A stretch of 64,000 nt of DNA, taken from assembly GCF_000012365.1 (NCBI RefSeq), contig NC_007650.1, forward strand, positions 2,356,001 to 2,420,000, read 5' to 3'. Below the pieces are notes generated by a model, which saw only the letters and a program-made list of their open reading frames with translations, was not told where the DNA came from and ran no database searches. How positions within the stretch are numbered: position 1 is the stretch's first letter; each line of letters opens with the position of its first letter. Shown here one piece after another: positions 46,577 through 55,872 of this stretch. Made by a program: the position numbers and the translations under genes. Source of the stretch: Burkholderia thailandensis E264 (GTDB lineage: Bacteria; Pseudomonadota; Gammaproteobacteria; Burkholderiales; Burkholderiaceae).

Positions 46577-47735
46577 GAACGCCCGGCACGACATGTATCC
46601 GATGGACGGCCCGATGCATCGCCTGCGCGACGTCGTCGGTCGAAATGGCGGTCAGACATGCGGTGGTGCCTAGGCAGCATGTCGACGGCACGGTACCGAG
46701 ATAGTTCTTCAGACACGGCCGGCACGGCAGTTCCTTTTCGACGCCGATCGAACGCTCGAGCGACGATCCCCATTTCCTGTAGAGCGCGGGCCCGAATATC
46801 CCCACGGTCGCCACCGCCTGACTCTCGGCGACGTGAAGCAATCCGCCGTCATTGCCGACGAGCAGGTCGATCGTATGCTTCAGAAACCATGCGACCTCTT
46901 TCAGAGACATCGAATCGATCAGGTTGCACACACCTTCGATATCCTTCAGATCCGCCTGCAGTTCGCGCTCGTCCGGGCCGCCGAGGAGCACGAACGCGTA
47001 TCGATCCTTGCAACGCTCGATCAGCGACACGTAATTGCCGACACCCCAGCGCCTGAACGCCGCGTTCGCCCCCGAACCGGGATAGATGCCGATGATCGGC
47101 TTGCCCTGCTGTTTCAGTTGCGTGCGCAACGCCCGCAATGGCTCGCTCGGAGCGAATCGCTCGATCAATTCCGGCAGGTCCGCCCGGTAATCGGGAATCG
47201 AGACGCCATACGCCGCGAAGACCCGCTCGGTCAGCTTGCGGAACATCGCCTTCTCGTTGAGCAACGGCTCGTATTCGACGCTCAGCGAGAACGTCGTGCC
47301 CTTGAGCGATGTCCTGAAGCCCGCGCTGCACGCCGACATGCCCGCGATGAGCTCGGAGATGCAGTAGTACTGGTCGTAATCGATCGTGAGATCGTAGCGG
47401 CGCGCCTTGAAGAGCCACCCGGCCAGATACGTCAGCGCGCGCACGAGCGACGGCGGCGTGACGAAGATCGTGCGAATGAACGGCAGCTCGGCGAACAGCG
47501 CGGGGTTCGAACGGTTGGACGTCAGCCAGTCAATCGTCGCGTCCGGAAACGCGAGCGCCAACTGGCGGACGGCGGGAAACAGGCACAGCGAATCCCCCAT
47601 CGCCGACAGCTTGATGACCAGCACGCGCGTGGGCCCTCGCCCGATCGCCCGCTTCGGATGCGGCACCACCCTGACCAGATCCGACAACATCCGGTCCAGC
47701 CACTTGTAGATTCTGATCTTGATGGAGGGCTGCAT
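46569..47735 (-). CDS. Family 9 glycosyltransferase, heptosyltransferase-like (2)
   Basis: A 388-residue GT-B enzyme of the heptosyltransferase family. The N-terminal TRVLVIKLSAMGDSLCLFPAVRQL matches the acceptor-domain opening, and IIGIYPGSGANAAFRRWG and LLVGNDGGLLHVAESQAVATVGIFGP mark the donor-binding C-terminal domain. A C-terminal part with several cysteines (CRPCLKNYLG, CCLGTTACL) resembles the conserved CxxC found in this family. It would transfer a sugar to the growing repeat unit in the cytoplasm. It overlaps the end of the preceding gene by 206 bases in another frame, which is unusual; the ATG at 47735 or a later ATG at 47690 could be the true start. Confidence 0.85.
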   Translation of the reverse strand: MQPSIKIRIYKWLDRMLSDLVRVVPHPKRAIGRGPTRVLVIKLSAMGDSLCLFPAVRQLALAFPDATIDWLTSNRSNPALFAELPFIRTIFVTPPSLVRALTYLAGWLFKARRYDLTIDYDQYYCISELIAGMSACSAGFRTSLKGTTFSLSVEYEPLLNEKAMFRKLTERVFAAYGVSIPDYRADLPELIERFAPSEPLRALRTQLKQQGKPIIGIYPGSGANAAFRRWGVGNYVSLIERCKDRYAFVLLGGPDERELQADLKDIEGVCNLIDSMSLKEVAWFLKHTIDLLVGNDGGLLHVAESQAVATVGIFGPALYRKWGSSLERSIGVEKELPCRPCLKNYLGTVPSTCCLGTTACLTAISTDDVAQAMHRAVHRIHVVPGVHA

Positions 47736-48738
47736 GGATTCTCTCGCTGACGGATTCGACCGTAACGGCCTTCATGCAAATGTTGTCCGCGCACGTGTAC
47801 ATGCGCCCGCCAATCCCGTCGAAAGACGAATAGCACGGTGCACAGGACGTCTTGCCACTCAGCCACAGATTGTTCGCGCCCAACGGACTGAACGCAGCGG
47901 GATCGGTAGGCCCGTAGATTCCGATCGTCGTCACGCCGAGCGATGCCGCCAGATACAACAGCGCGCTGTCGTTGCCCACGTACAGGCTCGAGCGCCTCAG
48001 GACGACAGCCGTTTCATCGAGATTCGTCTTGCCGATCAGGTCGACGAACGTCGCCCCCGTCGCCGCGACCCGATCCCTGATGCGCTCGTCCGCCGCGCCA
48101 TGACCGAGCATCACGGCCGGCAACGGCAACTGCTTGATCAATGCGCCGTAATGCTCGGCGGGCCACAGCTTGTTGGCGGCGTGCGCATCCGCATTACCGC
48201 CGCCGGCATTGACGGCGATGAACGCATCCGGCAATGCGCGCAGCCGGCTCGGGTCCACGTTGCCGAAGTCGATGTCGAACCTCAACTTCTTCTTTTCGTC
48301 GCGAATGATTCCCGCCGATTTCAGTAAACGCAGCTCCAGATTGCTTCGATTTCCCCGCATCGAAAACGGAATGGAGTGATTCAATATGAAGCTGAACGGC
48401 CCCTCGTATCCGACGACTTTCTTGACCAACGCGAGACGACATATGAGTTGTAGTACAAAACTCCGATGCAGCACAACCGCGATGTCGTATCGCTCGCGCA
48501 GCACGTAGCGCCATATTCCCACCGCCACGCCGATCTTCTCCGCCAGCCCTTTCGAAAGAGGTGAATCGACAACGAATTGCGCATCGACATGCGCATTGTT
48601 TCTCGTCGCATCGGCATAGGGACGTGCTACCACGTGCCCGACGAACCAGTCCGGATGCTCGGCCTTCGTCGAGGCGAACAGCGGCGTGCTGGCCAGCACG
48701 TCGCCCAATGCAGAGAGCTTGATGAACAGTATTTTCAT
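47530..48738 (-). CDS. Family 9 glycosyltransferase, heptosyltransferase-like (1), with abnormal 3' end
   Basis: A GT-B heptosyltransferase-family enzyme beginning MKILFIKLSALGDVLASTPLF. The donor-domain segment SSLYVGNDSALLYLAASLGVTTIGIYGP and a cysteine motif (CAPCYSSFDGIGGRMYTCADNICMKAVTVESVSERIHAAL) mark the normal C-terminal end at about residue 338. After that the frame runs on for some 64 residues of Arg/Gly/Ala-rich sequence that is only the next gene read out of frame, giving a 206-base overlap. A recent frameshift that removed the normal stop, or an error, is likely. The first 340 residues look intact, so activity may be kept. The start at 48738 is canonical. Confidence 0.82.
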   Translation of the reverse strand: MKILFIKLSALGDVLASTPLFASTKAEHPDWFVGHVVARPYADATRNNAHVDAQFVVDSPLSKGLAEKIGVAVGIWRYVLRERYDIAVVLHRSFVLQLICRLALVKKVVGYEGPFSFILNHSIPFSMRGNRSNLELRLLKSAGIIRDEKKKLRFDIDFGNVDPSRLRALPDAFIAVNAGGGNADAHAANKLWPAEHYGALIKQLPLPAVMLGHGAADERIRDRVAATGATFVDLIGKTNLDETAVVLRRSSLYVGNDSALLYLAASLGVTTIGIYGPTDPAAFSPLGANNLWLSGKTSCAPCYSSFDGIGGRMYTCADNICMKAVTVESVSERIHAALHQDQNLQVAGPDVVGSGQGGAASEAGDRARAHARAGHQAVGDGGFAVPVSRRPPVGARVSGRDD

Positions 48739-48961
48739 GAGTTCGCCGCGCGCGAGATGCCGCCACACCGCCGATCACCGGCGACGCGTCCATCGTTCGT
48801 TTTCCGAAAATATGCCTGGCAAAAATCACATCCATTCAAACCGACACAATCCATGCAATCCAACCAACTTTTTTTCTTATAATTCAGGATATCGAAACAT
48901 TCGATGAAATCGCATTTATTGAAAAGCAGCGCCAATCGATATCGATTTCAGAAAATTTCCT

Positions 48962-50005
48962 TCAGCCGGTTTCCGGTTGCGAAGCTATTCTTCGTCGCAT
49001 TGACGCACGTGCGAAGATCCAGCAGAGCCGCACTCTCCTCAGGATGCGCGCCAGCACCCAATACCATTTCGCAATGCCTGCGCGGCGCGTGATCATCGGC
49101 AAGACGATCCGCATATAGAACCCGCTTCCAGCGTAGGCCGACGACAACACTTTTTCCACCGCCGCCGCATCGAACGGCTCGAAGCGCCCCGCACGCTCGG
49201 TGCGCACCGACCAGACGAGGCCCGGGATGAAATTCCACAGAATGTCCTGCCGATGGAAATTCCGCAGCCAACCGGCATCCGCGAAGCTCTGATCGACGAT
49301 CCGGTTGTATTGATGGCTGAACGCGTCGAACACCGCGTAGTTGCCGCTGTTGCCCGCTCTCGCGAGCAGCCACGGGCCATCCGCGGACAGGAATCGCGCC
49401 CCCGAGCGCATCAGGCCGAATACCCACGCGAGTTGTGGAAACAACGTATCGCCGAAGCGGTCGATGCCCGCGTCGCCGTAGTGATGCAAATACGCTTCCC
49501 GATTGACGACCCACGACGAAATGAACGTCGTCATGACCGACGCCTTCCGCGCCAGGTCGATCCGGCCGACGCGCCTCGCACCGCAGGGCCTTCCGCATGC
49601 GCGCGCGGCGTCCTCGAGATGGTCCGGCACCCACTTGGCCGGCAGCAGAAACAAGTCAGGGCCGGCGGACGCGAGATGGCGCAGTACGGCATCGACAGCG
49701 CCCGGCAACGGCAGATCGTCGTCGCCGAGGATCCAGACATAGCGGCTCCGCGCGTGACGAAAACAATGCACGACGTTGGCCGCGGCGCCGCGATTCTCCG
49801 CATGCCGGTGAACCGTCACGAAACCTGACGGCGCCAGTGCCCGGAGATATTCGCCGGTGCCGTCGTTCGAGGCGTTGTCGGCGATCAGTATCTCGACGCG
49901 CCCGTCACGCGGCGCCATCTCCGCGATTTGCGCGAGCAGCGCATCGACGAGCATGCGCAAACACGGCGCGCGGTTGTAGGTGGGAATCGCGATGGTCAGC
50001 AGCAT
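48962..50005 (-). CDS. Family 2 glycosyltransferase
   Basis: A 347-residue GT-A glycosyltransferase. It opens with LLTIAIPTYNRAPCLRMLVDALL, has IADNASNDGTGEYL, and binds metal through WILGDDDLPLP near residue 95. It ends in a basic, hydrophobic helix (MITRRAGIAKWYWVLARILRRVRL) that may associate with the membrane. Sugar specificity is unknown. It lies 15 bases downstream of the flippase gene. The 223-base AT-rich gap that follows may hold an internal promoter for the four genes after it. Confidence 0.88.
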   Translation of the reverse strand: MLLTIAIPTYNRAPCLRMLVDALLAQIAEMAPRDGRVEILIADNASNDGTGEYLRALAPSGFVTVHRHAENRGAAANVVHCFRHARSRYVWILGDDDLPLPGAVDAVLRHLASAGPDLFLLPAKWVPDHLEDAARACGRPCGARRVGRIDLARKASVMTTFISSWVVNREAYLHHYGDAGIDRFGDTLFPQLAWVFGLMRSGARFLSADGPWLLARAGNSGNYAVFDAFSHQYNRIVDQSFADAGWLRNFHRQDILWNFIPGLVWSVRTERAGRFEPFDAAAVEKVLSSAYAGSGFYMRIVLPMITRRAGIAKWYWVLARILRRVRLCWIFARASMRRRIASQPETG

Positions 50006-50020
50006 GGCGGGTCCCTATCG

Positions 50021-51376
50021 TCACGAAGCCGAGAATTCGGCTTTCTTTCGCACGAAGACGAACGTCCCGCCGACGAAGCCGACGCCCACCGAGCCGATCG
50101 CATAGGCGAGAACGGCACCTTGCGCGCCCCACCTCGGGATCAGCGCCAACGCCGCGAGCGCGGTGGCCAAGCCGTTCGCGACGGATACGGCCATGAACGG
50201 CTCCCGCTTGTGCGCGCGCAGATAAGCCGCCTCGGCGAAAACGACGTGATTGGCGATGCAGACGACGCACAGCACCGCGAACAGCGAAACAGGAACGAGC
50301 CGGTTGCCGAGCCAGGGTGCATGGACGCTTGCGAGCATCAGCACGAGCACGGCAAGCACGCTGCCGGCCACCAGGAAAAACAGCGACTGCCGCAGCGTCC
50401 TGCGAAAAAGATCGTCCAATCGTGCACGCTGCCGCCGCGCGATGAGCCGGCAGAACTGCGGCACCTTCGTCGCGATCCAGGCCATGCCCGCGCTGTTGAG
50501 GGCCGTCACGATCTGCAGGCTCATCCCGAAACGGCCCGCGGCCGCCGCGCCGTGCGTCGCGAACAGCAGTGGATTGAAAAGATTGAAGATCAGATATCCG
50601 CTTGCCCAGCTCACGGCGATCCGCCATTGCAGCGGCCAAATCTCGGTTCGCCAGCGCACGGCGCCCGCCGTATCGTTCGAACGAAGCAGATCGGCGATCA
50701 AGCGCCGATATCGCGCGAGCAACGCGGCGGCGACGATCAGACATCCGATCGCGAGCCCGCCCGCGAACGACAATAGTTGCGCACGCGCGCCGAGCAGCGC
50801 CCAGATGCCGAACGACGAACCGATCGCCTGCATCAGCCTCACGGCGGCGACCTGTCCGATCTGAGCGCATCCCTCGAGAAACGCGAGCACGCCGTTGAGC
50901 ACGAGCATCACGCCCGTCAGCATCACGAACAGCATCCACGCAAGCGCGACGTCGGGCGCGCGCGACGTCGATGCGTCGAAGAACAGCCAGCCTGCGGGCA
51001 ACAGAATCGCGACGAACACGACTGCCGCGCCGCCGGACCACGCCATGCCGAACGTCAACAGCGACTTCAGGCGCGCCTTCCTCCGAAGCTCGCCGACAAC
51101 ACACCCGTCGACGATCCGCAGATCCGCCATCTCGTGACTGATGCACTGGACGAGCACCGTGTTGAGGCCCAGCTCGGCAAAGATCTGCATCGCGACGAGA
51201 CTGTTGAACGTGTAGTAGTAGCCCTGCAATTCGGGCGACAGGCAGCGCGCGATCAGCAGCACGGTGACAAGTCCGCTCGCGATCGTCCACGTTCGCGCGA
51301 GCAGCGTGACGGCAACCGGCAGATCGATGCCGCCCAGATGCCACAGGCGGCCGAGCGCGGCGGCGAACGCCTTCAT
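50021..51376 (-). CDS. Polysaccharide repeat-unit flippase (Wzx-like)
   Basis: A 451-residue integral membrane protein with about twelve helices in the MOP/polysaccharide-transport superfamily. It opens with a helix in VTLLARTWTIASGLVTVLLIARCLSPELQGYYYTF, the conserved LSPxxxGxY start of Wzx/RfbX proteins. It would flip lipid-linked repeat units across the inner membrane for the polymerase encoded at the end of the operon. The ATG at 51376 is preferred over upstream starts, whose residues are arginine/glycine-rich. About 280 bases without a gene separate it from the preceding aminotransferase fusion. Confidence 0.86.
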   Translation of the reverse strand: MKAFAAALGRLWHLGGIDLPVAVTLLARTWTIASGLVTVLLIARCLSPELQGYYYTFNSLVAMQIFAELGLNTVLVQCISHEMADLRIVDGCVVGELRRKARLKSLLTFGMAWSGGAAVVFVAILLPAGWLFFDASTSRAPDVALAWMLFVMLTGVMLVLNGVLAFLEGCAQIGQVAAVRLMQAIGSSFGIWALLGARAQLLSFAGGLAIGCLIVAAALLARYRRLIADLLRSNDTAGAVRWRTEIWPLQWRIAVSWASGYLIFNLFNPLLFATHGAAAAGRFGMSLQIVTALNSAGMAWIATKVPQFCRLIARRQRARLDDLFRRTLRQSLFFLVAGSVLAVLVLMLASVHAPWLGNRLVPVSLFAVLCVVCIANHVVFAEAAYLRAHKREPFMAVSVANGLATALAALALIPRWGAQGAVLAYAIGSVGVGFVGGTFVFVRKKAEFSAS

Positions 51377-51654
51377 GGCCGGCGCTCCGAGCAACGGCCG
51401 GCGGCGAGACTCGACGCGGGCCGACTGTCGTCCGCCGCGCCGGCCGGACCCGCCGCCTCCATCAAGCCGGCCACGCGAACCGCCGTGAACGAACGGCAAC
51501 CAGCGGAGCAACGGCGCATCGCGTCGCCATGCGCGGGCGTCTTGATATCAACGATCAACGGCGCGCGAGCGGCATGCGGCCCCCCCGCGCCATGCATGAT
51601 GCGCGGCGCTTCGGCGCAAACCCCGCGAACGCGCGTTCGACAATCCGTCATCGG

Positions 51655-53430
51655 TCACGCTCCGAGCAGGTCCCGTATCTGCCGGCACACGTACATCACG
51701 TCGTCCTTCGGCAGACAGACGCCGCTCGGCAGGTTCATCGCCTGCTGCCCCACCCGGCTCGCTGTCGGTTGCGGCGCTTGACGGCGCGCCCAGATCGGAT
51801 AGCGGCTGATCGCCGGAAACACCGGCCGGGTATCGACGTTGCGCGCCTTCAGCGCCTTCATCAGATCGTCGCGGCCGATCGGCGCGGATTCGTCGAGCCG
51901 CAGGCTCGTCATCCAGTAAATGCTCCGCGCATCGGCAACTTCCCGGTTCAGCGCGATGCCGCGCGCGCCCGCCAGTCCTTCGTCGTACCAATCGAAGATC
52001 CGCCGCTTCATTTCGATCAGTTCGTCCGCGCGCTCGAGCTGCCCGAGGCCGACCGCCGCCTGTACGTTGGACATCTTGAACTTCACGCCGTCGCCGTCGA
52101 TCCAGAACGTTCTCGACGGATCGCGCCCCTGGTCCCAGACCTTCAATGCCTTTTCGTAGAGCGCGTCGTCGTCGGTGACGAGCATGCCGCCTTCGCCCGT
52201 GACGAGCAGCTTCGCGCCCTGGAAGCTGAACGCCGCGAATTCGCCGAACGAGCCGCAGCGCCGGCCGCGCCATTGCGCGCCGATCGCGGGCGCCGCATCC
52301 TCGATCACCTTCAGTCCATGCCGACCGGCAACGTCGAGGATCGCATCCATGCGCGCCGGGTGCCCATACATGTGAACCGCGATCACGGCCTTCGTTCTCG
52401 GCGTGATCAGCGCATCGAACGAACGCGCGTCGAGGTTCCAGCTATCGAGCTCGATGTCGGCGAACACGGGCGTCGCGCCGACGTAGCGCACCGCGTTCGC
52501 GGTGGCGACCCAGGTCAGATCCGGTACGATCACCTCGTCGCCCGCTCCGATGCCGAGCGCCATCAGCGAAATCTGCAGCGCGCCGGTGCAGCTGGAAGTG
52601 GCGATCGCGTGCTTGACACCGATGTAATCGGCGAACGCCGCTTCGAACGACGTCAGATACTTCGACCAGTTCCGGTTCCAGCCGTTGGCGGCCGCGTCGT
52701 GCGCGTACACCGCTTCGCGGGCCGAGATCGACGGCCCTGCTGTCAGGATCAGCGAGCCGCCGGCTTCGTGCTTGCGGCGGTAAGCCATGCAAACGAAATG
52801 CCGGTGCGCCGCCTCGCCTTCCCGCGCCTCCCGGTACGACAGCATGCCGCCGTGCCGCTCGCCGACGAGCGGAATGCGCCGCTCCTCGACGAAGCCGTTG
52901 CGCGCGTAGAACGCAATGGCCCGGGGGTTGTCGTCCATCACGCGCAGAACGAATCCTTCGACGTTCGACGTGGTGCGCGCCCATTCGATGAGCGTCTGCA
53001 ACGCGAGCGAGAAAAGCCCCTTCTCGCTTGCCGCGTCGCCGCGCACGACGTTGTCGATCTCGAACAGGCGCTCGTCGTTCAGGCAGCCGTTGAAGCCGAT
53101 GTGTCCGACCGCCCGGCCGTGTCTATCCTCGACGAGAAACAGGATGCGGTCGTCCGTCGCGAGAAGCCGGTCTTTCAGCCATGCCCGGGTACTATCCGCC
53201 GTCGCCTCGAACTGGGTCGGATAAACGTGCACGTGATCGTTGCGCCACCGGGTCAGCGTGGCCAGCAGATCGGCGTCGTCCAGCCGCGATTCGCCGATGG
53301 GCACGAGAACACCCGCGCCGGCAACCGGGATCGCGCGCAGATACGCTTCGCGGACATCGCGCGACGCTTTGAGAAAGCGGAAATTCGCGACGAGCGCCTT
53401 CTTGTATACGTCCACTGCGGTAGTAGCCAC
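51655..53430 (-). CDS. GNAT acetyltransferase fused to DegT/DnrJ/EryC1/StrS aminotransferase
   Basis: A 591-residue fusion. Residues 45-220 are a GNAT-type N-acetyltransferase (HVGHIGFNGCL-like core GHIGFNG, then VLRVMDDNPRAIAFYARNGFVEERRIPLVGERHG). Residues 230-591 are a PLP sugar aminotransferase with Asp378 in KVIEDAAPAIGAQW and Lys407 in FSFQGAKLLVTGEGGM. It would aminate a nucleotide-linked 4-keto sugar and then N-acylate the product in one polypeptide. In E. coli and Caulobacter perosamine pathways these steps are separate proteins. The start is the GTG at 53430, 10 bases downstream of the C-3 dehydrase stop, with a GAGGGAG ribosome site. Confidence 0.88.
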   Translation of the reverse strand: MATTAVDVYKKALVANFRFLKASRDVREAYLRAIPVAGAGVLVPIGESRLDDADLLATLTRWRNDHVHVYPTQFEATADSTRAWLKDRLLATDDRILFLVEDRHGRAVGHIGFNGCLNDERLFEIDNVVRGDAASEKGLFSLALQTLIEWARTTSNVEGFVLRVMDDNPRAIAFYARNGFVEERRIPLVGERHGGMLSYREAREGEAAHRHFVCMAYRRKHEAGGSLILTAGPSISAREAVYAHDAAANGWNRNWSKYLTSFEAAFADYIGVKHAIATSSCTGALQISLMALGIGAGDEVIVPDLTWVATANAVRYVGATPVFADIELDSWNLDARSFDALITPRTKAVIAVHMYGHPARMDAILDVAGRHGLKVIEDAAPAIGAQWRGRRCGSFGEFAAFSFQGAKLLVTGEGGMLVTDDDALYEKALKVWDQGRDPSRTFWIDGDGVKFKMSNVQAAVGLGQLERADELIEMKRRIFDWYDEGLAGARGIALNREVADARSIYWMTSLRLDESAPIGRDDLMKALKARNVDTRPVFPAISRYPIWARRQAPQPTASRVGQQAMNLPSGVCLPKDDVMYVCRQIRDLLGA

Positions 53431-53440
53431 GGCAACTCCC

Positions 53441-54793
53441 TCAAAAATTGATGCCCAGGAACGTCTCGATTTTCGTGCACGCGTAATCGAGCATCGCCTC
53501 GTCCAATCCCGGAAAAACGCCGATCCAGAACGTGCGCTCCATCACGGCATCGGTGAGCGCCAGCTCGCCGCTCACGCGATACCGCCGATGCAGCATGTAC
53601 GGCTGGCGCGTCAGATTGCCCGCGAACAGCAGGCGCGTGCCGACGCCGTTCTGGTTCAGGTAATCGAGCAAATCGACTCGCGCGACGCCCGTGTCCTCCT
53701 TCAGCGTCAGCGGGAAGCCGAACCACGACGGATTCGAGTTGAGCGTCGCCTGCGGCAGATGCAGGAACGCGTCGCATTGCGACAGCCGCTCCTTCAGGTA
53801 GGCGAAGTTGGCGCGGCGCCGCTCGACGAATCCGTCGACGCGATCCATCTGCGCGAGCGCGCAGGCGGCCTGCATGTCGGTGATCTTGAGGTTGTAGCCG
53901 CAGTGGCTGTACGTGTACTTGTGGTCGTAGCCGCGCGGCAGCTCGCCGAGCTGCCGGCAGAAGCGCTTGCCGCAGGTGTTGTCGGCGCCCGGCGCGCAGT
54001 AGCAGTCCCGGCCCCAGTCGCGGAACGACTCGGCGATGCGCGCGAGCTCGTCGTCGTCGGTGAACACCGCGCCGCCCTCGCCCATCGTGATGTGGTGCGC
54101 CGGATAGAAGCTCAGCGTCGCGATGTCGCCGAACGTGCCCACGAGCCGCCCGTCGTACTGCGCTCCCAGCGCGTCGCAGCAATCCTCGATCAGCCACAGC
54201 CCGTACTTGCGGCACAGCGACGTCACGGCCTCGACATTGAACGGATTGCCCAGGCAGTGCGCGAGCATGATCGCCTTGGTCCGCGGCGAGATCGCCGCTT
54301 CGATCTTCGTCGCGTCGACGTTGTACGTGCCAAGTTCGATGTCGACGAACACCGGCACCGCGCCGAATTGCAGTATCGGATTGACCGTCGTTGGGAATCC
54401 CGCGGCCACGCCGATCACTTCGTCGCCGGGGCGGATCGCCCGCTCGCCGAGGCGCTCGGAGGTCAGCGCCGAGAACGCCACGAGATTCGCCGACGAACCG
54501 GAGTTCACCGTGATCACATGCCTCACGCCCAGATAGCGCGCGAGCCTGTTCTGGAACGCGGTGTTGAAGCGCCCCGCCGTCAGCCAGCCGTCCAGGCTCG
54601 CGTCCACCATGTGCTGCAACTCCGGCGCGCCGATCACCTTGCCGGATACGGGCACGGGCGTGCGTCCCGGCACGAACGGGCCGCGCGCCTGCGTCGCGTC
54701 CGCATACTCTCGAACCAGCGCGGCGATTTCCGCGCGGATGACGTCCGGGCTTCTCGTCGCATCCGGCGCGGGCGTGGAGCGAATGATATCCAT
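53441..54793 (-). CDS. rfbH: CDP-6-deoxy-hexulose C-3 dehydrase (RfbH/DdhC/AscC, E1)
   Basis: A 450-residue PMP- and [2Fe-2S]-dependent dehydrase. Two hallmarks separate it from the related aminotransferases. A histidine pair (His233/His234 in [14 protein letters not shown]) replaces the catalytic lysine. The iron-sulfur cysteines fit C-X57-C-X-C-X7-C exactly (Cys206, Cys264, Cys266, Cys274). It removes the C-3 hydroxyl of CDP-4-keto-6-deoxyglucose on the way to 3,6-dideoxyhexoses. The usual NADH-dependent partner (E3, DdhD/AscD) is not in the window. It lies three bases after the CDP-glucose 4,6-dehydratase gene and ten before the GNAT-aminotransferase gene. Confidence 0.94.
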   Translation of the reverse strand: MDIIRSTPAPDATRSPDVIRAEIAALVREYADATQARGPFVPGRTPVPVSGKVIGAPELQHMVDASLDGWLTAGRFNTAFQNRLARYLGVRHVITVNSGSSANLVAFSALTSERLGERAIRPGDEVIGVAAGFPTTVNPILQFGAVPVFVDIELGTYNVDATKIEAAISPRTKAIMLAHCLGNPFNVEAVTSLCRKYGLWLIEDCCDALGAQYDGRLVGTFGDIATLSFYPAHHITMGEGGAVFTDDDELARIAESFRDWGRDCYCAPGADNTCGKRFCRQLGELPRGYDHKYTYSHCGYNLKITDMQAACALAQMDRVDGFVERRRANFAYLKERLSQCDAFLHLPQATLNSNPSWFGFPLTLKEDTGVARVDLLDYLNQNGVGTRLLFAGNLTRQPYMLHRRYRVSGELALTDAVMERTFWIGVFPGLDEAMLDYACTKIETFLGINF

Positions 54794-54796
54794 GGT

Positions 54797-55870
54797 CTAG
54801 GTCGGCTCGGCCGAAGTATCGAATTCCGTGATCTGTTCGATGCACACCGCTCGCATGTCCTCACGAGCGAGCCATGCGCGATGCCACGCGATCGTGCGCT
54901 CGAGCGCGCGCACGAGGCTCCAGCGCGGCCGCCACCCGAGTCTCGCCGTCGCTTTCGACGCGTCGAGCTTCAGTTGCGCGGCTTCGTGCGGATGGTCGGC
55001 CGGATCGGGATGCCATCGCGCCCCCTCGCCCCAGATGCTCGCCATCCGCGACACCACCCACTCGACCGTGCGGGCCTGCGCATCGTCCGGGCCGAAGTTC
55101 CACGCTTCGGCCCACGCCTGCCCCTCGCCATGAAGGCGCTCGGCGAGACGCAGATAGCCCGACAGCGAATCCAGCACGTGCTGCCAGGGACGAACCGCGC
55201 GCGGATGACGAATGACCGCCGGCCGGCCGCATGCGAAGGCGCCGAGCACGTCCGGCACGAGGCGGTCCGCGGCCCAGTCGCCGCCGCCGATGACGTTGCC
55301 GGCTCTCGCGGTCGCGAGCGCCGTCGCGCCTCGCTCGAGAAACGAGCGCCGGTACGCGCTGCTGACGATCTCCGAGCACGCCTTGCTGCTGCTGTACGGA
55401 TCGCGGCCGCCAAGCGCGTCGCTCTCGCGATAGCCCCAGAGCCAGTTCCGGTTCTCGTAGCATTTGTCGGTGGTGACGTTGACGACGGCGCGCGCGCAGC
55501 CGGCGCGGCGCAGCGCCTCCAGCAGATTGACCGTGCCCATCACGTTGGTGCCGTAGGTCGACAGCGGGTCCGCGTAGGACGCGCGTACGAGCGGCTGCGC
55601 GGCCAGATGGATCACCACCTCGGGCATGCAATCGGCGATCGCCCGCCGAACGACGTCGTAATCGCGTATGTCTCCGATCGTGCTGGACATGTGTTGCGCG
55701 ACGCGCGCCGTCTCGAACAGCGACGGGCGCGACGGCGGCTCGAGCGCGAGCCCGTGGACATGCGCGCCGAGCGACTGCAGCCACAGGCTCAGCCAGCTTC
55801 CCTTGAAGCCCGTGTGCCCCGTCACGAGCACGCGCCTGGCGCGCCAGAATCCGGAATCGGCCGCATGCAT
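54797..55870 (-). CDS. rfbG: CDP-glucose 4,6-dehydratase
   Basis: A 357-residue extended short-chain dehydrogenase. The NAD motif GHTGFKG (Gly18, Gly21 and Gly24), the conserved VTTDKCYEN (132-140) and catalytic Tyr159 and Lys163 (DPYSSSKACSE) are diagnostic of CDP-glucose dehydratases (RfbG/DdhB), which make CDP-4-keto-6-deoxyglucose. The ATG at 55870 is preferred to one at 55882 because GGAG lies six bases upstream of it. It overlaps nothing and lies two bases after the cytidylyltransferase stop and three before the C-3 dehydrase gene. Confidence 0.94.
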   Translation of the reverse strand: MHAADSGFWRARRVLVTGHTGFKGSWLSLWLQSLGAHVHGLALEPPSRPSLFETARVAQHMSSTIGDIRDYDVVRRAIADCMPEVVIHLAAQPLVRASYADPLSTYGTNVMGTVNLLEALRRAGCARAVVNVTTDKCYENRNWLWGYRESDALGGRDPYSSSKACSEIVSSAYRRSFLERGATALATARAGNVIGGGDWAADRLVPDVLGAFACGRPAVIRHPRAVRPWQHVLDSLSGYLRLAERLHGEGQAWAEAWNFGPDDAQARTVEWVVSRMASIWGEGARWHPDPADHPHEAAQLKLDASKATARLGWRPRWSLVRALERTIAWHRAWLAREDMRAVCIEQITEFDTSAEPT

Positions 55871-55872
55871 CG

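Noticed and set aside
46569..48738. Treating the two heptosyltransferase-like genes as one fused gene
   Set aside because: They are in different frames, each with its own complete N-terminal and donor domains, so they are two genes with an abnormal overlap.
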